DNA of 28,693 nt. Source: an uncultured Treponema sp. (GTDB taxonomy: Bacteria > Spirochaetota > Spirochaetia > Treponematales > Treponemataceae). The notes below the pieces were generated by a model. It was given only the letters and a program-made list of their open reading frames with translations. It made no database searches and had not been told where the DNA came from. The stretch spans positions 1 to 28,693 of the forward strand of contig CALAEZ010000060.1 of the NCBI GenBank assembly GCA_937891125.1, in the 5' to 3' direction. Shown piece by piece: positions 24,322 through 28,693 of this stretch. Position 1 is the first letter of the stretch; each line of letters opens with the position of its first letter. Position numbers and translations under genes: made by a program.

Positions 24322-24546
24322 GGTCAAATGTCGAGTTTCTGTATTATCGCAAAAAATGTGTCCGCTACCAGAAAAACACGTGCGTCTCCGGCAGGTCGTC
24401 GGGAATTGGTATAGGACTCACTCGCATTTCGCTACGCGAAAATGCCTCGTTCGCCCCCGACAAGCTGCCTCGCGCCCGCTTGCTTTTCTTCCCGCTTCCA
24501 CATTTTTTTCATCAGCAAAAGAAACTCGACATTTCGTTATTTGACC
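24322..24546. repeat. 225-bp concentric foldback element
   Basis: Nested inverted repeats share one centre near 24430. Outer arms: AAATGTCGAGTTTCT (24326-24340) and AGAAACTCGACATTT (24520-24534), perfect over 15 bp, with GGTC/GACC continuing outside after an 8-bp interruption on the right. Middle arms: GGCAGGTCGTCGGG (24390-24403) and CCCGACAAGCTGCC (24456-24469), 12 of 14. Core: GCATTTCGC-TAC-GCGAAAATGC (24424-24445). Between outer and middle arms AAAAAATGTG and AGAAAA also pair in register. No open reading frame is convincing. It resembles a MITE-like or other foldback element and could fold into one long hairpin RNA. Confidence 0.65.
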
Positions 24547-24561
24547 GTAACAACTATCGAA

Positions 24562-24594
24562 CAATTTCGAGTTTTAGAATAAAACTCGAAATTG
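24562..24594. terminator. 14-bp perfect hairpin between recombinase and GNAT remnant
   Basis: CAATTTCGAGTTTT (24562-24575) and AAAACTCGAAATTG (24581-24594) form a perfect 14-bp stem with a 5-nt loop. The T-rich and A-rich arms allow termination in both directions. Its core TCGAGTTT also occurs in the outer arms of the foldback element. Confidence 0.6.
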
Positions 24595-24631
24595 AACCTT
24601 TTAGTCAGTTCCGTTCCAAAAATTATGGCTG

Positions 24632-25087
24632 TTAGAGCGTCTGATACATAAAAATACAATTTTCATCGTATTTGGGTTTTACATGATTCTGCACGAATTT
24701 TTCCTGCTTCTCTGATAGTCGTGAAAAGCCCATCTTTTTGTAATGGTTCATTAACCGTTCTTCTGGTAACGCGTAAATATAGAGAGTGCTAACTCCTACG
24801 TATTCAGAAACAAACTGCGCCAACGGCAGAATAAAACGCTTGAAAAAATACGCACCACCTTTTCAGACGTCAGGGTGATTTGATTTGTAGACTTGGTTCA
24901 TCGCAAAATTTGAAAGCTCCACTGCAGAAAGTGAATCAAATGCATCTCCGTCAACTTGTAGCGTTACAAGCCCTGTGCGCATTGAAAAATAGCAAGCAAG
25001 TTCGCCTGTAGTACGGTCTTTTATCAAATAGGTTCGAGTCTGTTTTTCGTTTTCTTCCTGTGCGCTCGCTGGCGCAGCGGCGTGCAC
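24632..25087 (-). pseudogene. GNAT acetyltransferase remnant with in-frame TGA
   Basis: Two pieces in the same frame form one GNAT-type acetyltransferase. The 5' piece (to 24863) encodes TRTYLIKDRTTGELACYFSM, then AVELSNFAMNQVYKSNHPDV. A TGA (24863-24865) follows, and the frame continues KGGAYFFKRFILPLAQFVSEY, then the acetyl-CoA region VSTLYIYALPEERLMNHYKKMGFSRL and the tail CIFMYQ. Homologues read straight through this point, so the stop looks like a point mutation. The N-terminal part of the domain is also missing: the frame is closed 30 bp before 25087 and that DNA now holds the birA promoter. Two independent lesions make it a pseudogene. Confidence 0.8.
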
Positions 25088-25110
25088 AAGACGCGCTGTT
25101 TTGCTATACT
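25083..25110 (+). promoter_or_regulatory. birA promoter with -10 box 6 nt before the ATG
   Basis: TGCACA (25083-25088), 16 bp, then TGC-TATACT (extended -10, 25105-25110), then GGAGCT and ATG. The GGAG would be only 2 nt from the ATG, too close to act as a normal ribosome-binding site. A leaderless mRNA is expected. Confidence 0.5.
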
Positions 25111-25116
25111 GGAGCT

Positions 25117-26271
25117 ATGTCAACAAAAGATGCAGTATTACAGGCACTCAAAAGCACACAAGATGACTTCGTTTCTGGCGAAGCGCTTGCCGCACGTCTT
25201 TCCGTTTCACGCACTTCCATCTGGAAGGCAATCCAGTCGCTTGAACGTGACGGCTACTGCATAGCGGCAGTTTCAAATAACGGCTACCGGCTTATAGCGC
25301 CACCTGATCCGGTTGACGGAGATGCCATTTTACGCGGCCTGCAGACGCAGGGAATAGGCGACTGCGCCGTCAGCGCCTTTCAGGAGGTAGATTCCACCAT
25401 GAGCGAGGCAAAGCGGCGGGAAGCGGCGGTCAGTGCATTCCGCACGGCTGACGGCGCACTGACTGCTGACGGCAAAACGCTGCATCGCCTGCTTATTGCC
25501 GCCGGTAAGCAGACGGCAGGACGCGGACGCTTAGGACGACCGTTTTCGTCGCCCGCAAACAGCGGCGTGTATTTTACGCTTATTTATGCGCCAAAAGGCG
25601 GCGTTACCAATCCTGCGCTGGTGACTGCAGCGGCGGCTGTTGCCGTCTGCCGCGCACTTGAAGCACTATACGGCATACAGGCACAGATTAAGTGGGTTAA
25701 CGACATATTTGCTGGCGGCAAAAAGGTGTGCGGCATACTGACAGAAGGCTTTTTAAGCATGGAAAGCGGCAGGGTAGAGGCTGCAAACATCGGCATTGGC
25801 ATAAACGTGCTCCCGATGGGCTTTACGGGCGACCTTGCAAAGCTTGCAGGCTCGCTTTATGAAGCCTGTGGTGACAGTGCACGGGCTACCGCTGTAAGCC
25901 GCAACGCGTTGGTCGCCCGCATTGTAAGCGAGCTGCTTGCGCTCTATGACGCATGGGAAGCAGACACGGGCGTAGATCGCACCGCAACCGCTGACACCGG
26001 CGCGAGCGATAGCAATGGCACCGCAACTGCCAGAAGCCGCCGTGCATGTTCCGCTGTCAGTGACATGATACGCGAATACAAGCGCCGTTCGCTCCTTATC
26101 GGGAAGACCGTGCAGGTGCACCCCGTTGCAGGCGTGCAGGGCGAAACCTATGCGGCAACCGTGCGCGACATTGACGACAGCGCCGCGCTTATCGTGCAGA
26201 CTGCAGACGGTCAAACGCGCGCACTGCACAGCGGCGAAGTAAGTTTACATTCTTATGACTTTGCGATTTAG
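25117..26271 (+). CDS. birA: BirA bifunctional biotin ligase / biotin operon repressor
   Basis: 384-aa protein that attaches biotin to carboxylase carrier proteins; the N-terminal winged helix suggests it also represses transcription. The DNA-binding domain is residues 1-60 (SGEALAARLSVSRTSIWKAI). The ligase domain has DSTMSEAK, the biotinyl-AMP loop GRGRLGR (135-141) and KWVNDIFAGGKKVCGIL (192-208; usual form KWPND). The SH3-like C-terminal domain ends near the stop codon. Two unusual low-complexity inserts are seen: about residues 101-123 and an Ala/Thr/Ser/Arg-rich one near 285-310. The start is the ATG after TATACT; the longer open frame from 25060 would cross the promoter. The -35 box of the next gene overlaps its stop codon. 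Confidence 0.93.
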   Translation: MSTKDAVLQALKSTQDDFVSGEALAARLSVSRTSIWKAIQSLERDGYCIAAVSNNGYRLIAPPDPVDGDAILRGLQTQGIGDCAVSAFQEVDSTMSEAKRREAAVSAFRTADGALTADGKTLHRLLIAAGKQTAGRGRLGRPFSSPANSGVYFTLIYAPKGGVTNPALVTAAAAVAVCRALEALYGIQAQIKWVNDIFAGGKKVCGILTEGFLSMESGRVEAANIGIGINVLPMGFTGDLAKLAGSLYEACGDSARATAVSRNALVARIVSELLALYDAWEADTGVDRTATADTGASDSNGTATARSRRACSAVSDMIREYKRRSLLIGKTVQVHPVAGVQGETYAATVRDIDDSAALIVQTADGQTRALHSGEVSLHSYDFAI

Positions 26272-26288
26272 CAATATCGTGTTATACT
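26261..26288 (+). promoter_or_regulatory. promoter of the 560-aa gene, -10 box 6 nt before the ATG
   Basis: TTGCGA (26261-26266), 16 bp, then TGT-TATACT (extended -10, 26283-26288), then ATCCGT and ATG. No Shine-Dalgarno is present. The -35 overlaps the end of birA. Confidence 0.6.
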
Positions 26289-26294
26289 ATCCGT

Positions 26295-27977
26295 ATGAGT
26301 GATGAATTAGACCCCACCATTGCCGCCCTGTTGGCGGAAGCAACAGCAGACAATCCAGAAGAGCTCATTGACGTTGATGAGTTTACCGGCGGTTCCTTTG
26401 GTACCCCTGATGATTTTTCTTTTGATGAGCCAACGCCAAAGCCGGAAGAAAAAAAATCTTCAGTGCCCCAAGTTGACTTAAGCGTTACTAAGTTTGAGCC
26501 GATTACCAAATTCTTTGAGGATGAGCCACACAATTTCTTTGACGACAAGGCGTATTATAAGACTGCGCTTACTGGCGAAGGTGACGCCTCTCAGCGCGTG
26601 CATCAGGTGCTTTCTAAATACTTGAACTGCCACGATCCCAAGGATCGCACTGTCTACCGTCAGCAGATGGTGACCGCCTACTGGGCACTATTAAGCAACC
26701 TTGCGCCAAAAATGGCAGACTACAACCTTCCTGTTCCCAAACGAATGTTGGTTCGCTTTGGCGTTTTGCTTCCATCGCTCTTTACCGCCGAGCAAAAAGA
26801 AACTTTTTCTAAAGCAATTGTCGAAAACAACACAAATGAGCCCGTGTATTATCTGGATGAGTGGTTCAAAGAGATTGCTGGCGGCAGATTAACCTTGTCT
26901 GCAACAGACGAAACCCACCCAACGCGCAAGGCTGGCGCAAGCGGAGAACAGCAGCAGCTCCAGATGCTTAAAAATAAAAATGACGGCAAGATTCAAAGCG
27001 CTGAAAGTCTTTTGAACGCAAAAGAAAGCGAACGCAGCATGATGGAGCACGAGCTGATGAGCCGCATCGAATCAATCTGTATTCATAATTCGCTTGTCGG
27101 GCTTGCGCCACACAAAGAAGCCTACACCGAAATGCAAAAGCACACCTTTGTCGAAATCAGCGAACGTTTGCGTGCGTTGCAAAAAAATGACAAAGAGATT
27201 GCAAATTACATCAGCGAGTTGCAGGAAGCGCGTGCGGTCGGGCTTTCGCTTGAGCAGAAAATGAAAAACGGCCCCACTAACATCGAGGTTGACCATGGCG
27301 AAATTATGACCGAGATGAATACCGTGCGCCAGATGGCAAAAATGACCATCGGCAGACAGGGAAATCAATTTCCTGTATTCACGCGCGAGTTTTTCCACTG
27401 TATTCCGCAGGGCACGGGCTTCCGCGAAAACGTGCTCAATCTTATGGCGTGGATAGAATCGCTTGATCCGGGCGCCTTCTGCCGTATTCATAAAAACACG
27501 CCGAATCGCATTGTGCCGTACGTGCTTTTAGTGCCGACCTATGGCGACTTTGGCTTTTGCTGGGAGCCGTTTGACCGCTACAACCGTGTCACAAGCCGTG
27601 GCCGCATTGTTATTCCGATGTACCCGCGCGACTTAAAGATTGCGCTTTTGATGGCTGTCGCTGATTTGCGCTGGCAGGTCGCCAAGGAAAAAGCAAGCTA
27701 CTACTGGATGGAGGAAGGCTTAACTGGCCAGTACTACCAGTGGATTGAAGACCAGAAGCTTAAAGGCGACCTGAAGTCGTTCTTTATTGCTGATTATGTC
27801 CTTTGGATGACAAAAGAAGCAAACGGTACGCAGATAATGGACAAAAAGCTGCGTGCAATCTTCTGGCGCTATCTTCCGTTCCCGCAAGAAAAGAAAGAAG
27901 AGCTTAAAAAGCGCAGCCTTGTCTACGCCGAGCTCTGCCAGCGCGATGCAAATCGCGCTATGAGTGACGGTTATTGA
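26295..27977 (+). CDS. large hypothetical protein (560 aa)
   Basis: I do not recognise a named domain. No signal peptide or membrane span is seen, so it should be cytoplasmic. The N-terminal 70 residues are acidic (DELDPTIAALLAEATADN) with a Pro/Lys stretch. A helical core follows. Residues about 215-335 are strongly charged with heptad-like patterns, suggesting a coiled coil (NAKESERSMMEHELMSRIES, EISERLRALQKNDKEIANYI). The C-terminal 200 residues are aromatic-rich and look globular (GDFGFCWEPFDRYNRV, DYVLWMTKEANG). Base and codon use match the neighbours, so recent transfer is not indicated. It probably has a leaderless mRNA and its own terminator. It is similar in size and style to the hypothetical at 9569-11584, without clear sequence identity. 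Confidence 0.78.
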   Translation: MSDELDPTIAALLAEATADNPEELIDVDEFTGGSFGTPDDFSFDEPTPKPEEKKSSVPQVDLSVTKFEPITKFFEDEPHNFFDDKAYYKTALTGEGDASQRVHQVLSKYLNCHDPKDRTVYRQQMVTAYWALLSNLAPKMADYNLPVPKRMLVRFGVLLPSLFTAEQKETFSKAIVENNTNEPVYYLDEWFKEIAGGRLTLSATDETHPTRKAGASGEQQQLQMLKNKNDGKIQSAESLLNAKESERSMMEHELMSRIESICIHNSLVGLAPHKEAYTEMQKHTFVEISERLRALQKNDKEIANYISELQEARAVGLSLEQKMKNGPTNIEVDHGEIMTEMNTVRQMAKMTIGRQGNQFPVFTREFFHCIPQGTGFRENVLNLMAWIESLDPGAFCRIHKNTPNRIVPYVLLVPTYGDFGFCWEPFDRYNRVTSRGRIVIPMYPRDLKIALLMAVADLRWQVAKEKASYYWMEEGLTGQYYQWIEDQKLKGDLKSFFIADYVLWMTKEANGTQIMDKKLRAIFWRYLPFPQEKKEELKKRSLVYAELCQRDANRAMSDGY

Positions 27978-27983
27978 TGTGCA

Positions 27984-28017
27984 CGGCGTCTGGTTTTACG
28001 GGCGCCGCTTTTGTTTT
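27984..28017 (+). terminator. intrinsic terminator of the 560-aa gene
   Basis: CGGCGTC (27984-27990) pairs with GGCGCCG (28001-28007) with one G-U pair and a 10-nt loop, followed by CTTTTGTTTT. It starts 7 bp after the stop codon. Confidence 0.7.
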
Positions 28018-28192
28018 CGGGACGCTTCGAGCAGGTTTTTCTTCATTTTCTGCTCAACGCTAATGTCACCTGCAATGATTTTGCTCTATTCCGTGCTCGT
28101 TTTTGACAATTTTTTTTGACATATTTTGCATGAATTTGGTGGATTTTGACGGCGGCAGTCACAAATGGATGCCGGCCTGTTCGGAATGAGGC
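28018..28192. other. 175-bp gap with no gene seen
   Basis: Between two terminators. It contains a GAGCAG/CTGCTC pair (about 28030-28056) and a T-rich stretch with two TTGACA hexamers on the plus strand near 28105-28122, but no matching -10 box or open frame. Confidence 0.4.
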
Positions 28193-28228
28193 AAAAAAAA
28201 CAGGCAGAACACATTCGCATTCTGCCTG
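28193..28228 (-). terminator. intrinsic terminator of the flotillin-like gene
   Basis: On the minus strand CAGGCAGAA (28220-28228) and TTCTGCCTG (28201-28209) form a perfect 9-bp stem with a 10-nt loop, followed by eight T (28193-28200). It is the clearest rho-independent terminator in the window, 18 bp after the stop codon. Confidence 0.9.
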
Positions 28229-28246
28229 ATTGCCTATGGCGAAAGA

Positions 28247-28693
28247 CTACGCCTTGTCTGATTCTTCTGTAGCAGGGGCTTTTTTGCCTTTGCTTGTTTT
28301 GACAGCAATTTCGGCCCCGTCAGCGGCATTCACATTGATGTTACGATTCACCTTGGCATCATAGGTGTTTGCCCGCATGATTTCGCTAAAATCAACGCCG
28401 GTGGCTTCGCTCATCGTGTCGAACACCTGTTTCATGATGACCGGCATGCTTCCGGCTACCTGCGCAACGCCGCCAGAGGTACCATCTGAACCAGCGCTGC
28501 CGCCAGTGCCGTAGATGCTGATTTTGTCAATCTGCCCAAGCGGTTTTGCAATCTCTGCGGCCATCTGCGGCATAATTTTAATCATCATCTCTGCCATCGC
28601 CGCGCCGTTATACTTTTTGTAAGCTTCGGCTTTTTTGTCCATGGCAAGCGCTTCGGCTTCACCTTTTGCCTTGATGGCTTCTGCTTCGGCCTT
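28247..28693 (-). CDS. flotillin-like membrane microdomain protein, C-terminal end (5' end outside window)
   Basis: The frame is open to the right edge; 148 codons are visible. The sequence starts with the Ala/Glu/Lys repeats of the flotillin coiled coil (KAEAEAIKAKGEAEALAMDK), then AEAYKKYNGAAMAEMMIKIM, and PLGQIDKISIYG, which is the conserved flotillin/YqiK C-terminal segment. After that comes a Gly/Ser-rich linker and a variable tail ending EESDKA. Flotillins organise membrane microdomains. The usual N-terminal hydrophobic hairpin and SPFH domain would lie beyond the window. The tail is followed by a strong terminator. Confidence 0.88.
   Translation of the reverse strand, partial: KAEAEAIKAKGEAEALAMDKKAEAYKKYNGAAMAEMMIKIMPQMAAEIAKPLGQIDKISIYGTGGSAGSDGTSGGVAQVAGSMPVIMKQVFDTMSEATGVDFSEIMRANTYDAKVNRNINVNAADGAEIAVKTSKGKKAPATEESDKA

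Noticed and set aside
24288..24600. CRISPR-like or tRNA-like repeat structure downstream of the recombinase
   Set aside because: Repeats are inverted and concentric, not direct and evenly spaced; no cloverleaf or CCA end fits.
25584..26229. Long minus-strand open frames opposite birA
   Set aside because: Shadow frames of a well-supported gene; no start signals and no protein-like motifs.
28100..28135. Two TTGACA hexamers in a T-rich stretch, possible promoter of a small RNA
   Set aside because: No -10 box at 16-18 bp and no open frame or structured RNA follows before the flotillin terminator.

Overview
The window looks like part of the chromosome of a host-associated spirochaete, most likely a Treponema of the oral, rumen or gut type. 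This is an inference from gene content: spirochaete-style beta-barrel outer-membrane proteins next to a lipoprotein, a secreted pectate lyase, LemA/TPM genes, two large proteins I can only place as hypothetical, many anaerobic iron-sulfur/redox proteins, and repeated AAA-ATPase/PD-(D/E)XK family remnants. Base composition is near 50% GC by eye. There are no rRNA or tRNA genes, no CRISPR array and no intact transposase.

Layout. 1-2238 (+): the C-terminal part of a membrane HD-GYP-like protein (cut by the left edge, one metal-ligand His replaced by Leu), then a lipoprotein solute-binding protein. 2363-4306 (-): a YgiQ-type radical SAM protein. 4511-5774 (-): a AAA-ATPase/PDDEXK pseudogene with an internal deletion. 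5809-7948 (-): a redox cluster of a Crp/Fnr regulator, a membrane polyferredoxin and a C_GCAxxG_C_C protein, with a period-10 repeat array between the first two. 7949-8311: a gap holding hairpins and a small remnant of a second AAA/PDDEXK gene. 8312-12724 (-): malic enzyme, a 671-aa hypothetical protein and a DUF2804 protein. 12759-12826: divergent promoters facing a beta-CASP metallo-beta-lactamase RNase-like gene (12856-14487, +). 14673-19299 (+): pectate lyase, LemA, two TPM-domain proteins, a hairpin-rich gap and an alpha/beta hydrolase.

19375-23390 (-) is an apparent operon of two paralogous outer-membrane barrels and a Big_2-type lipoprotein. It is divergent from a 203-aa serine recombinase (23675-24286, +) that resembles the Mpi master-invertase family. 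The shared intergenic region is bracketed by 13-bp inverted repeats (12/13 match) lying just inside the ribosome-binding sites of both transcription units, and promoter-like sequences for both directions lie inside. This is the best candidate here for an undescribed system: a self-linked invertible control region for surface proteins. Just downstream of the recombinase are a 225-bp concentric foldback element and a 14-bp perfect hairpin with a related core.

24632-25087 (-) is a GNAT acetyltransferase pseudogene with an in-frame TGA. It runs into the promoter of birA (25117-26271, +), which is followed by a 560-aa hypothetical protein (26295-27977, +). The right edge holds the C-terminal end of a flotillin-like protein (-) with a clear intrinsic terminator.

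A cross-cutting feature is that four genes (ygiQ, malic enzyme, birA and the 560-aa gene) have a TATACT/TATGCT -10 box only 6-7 nt before the ATG, which predicts leaderless or nearly leaderless mRNAs. Several start codons given here are downstream of the longest open frame because ribosome-binding sites or promoters rule out the longer form.
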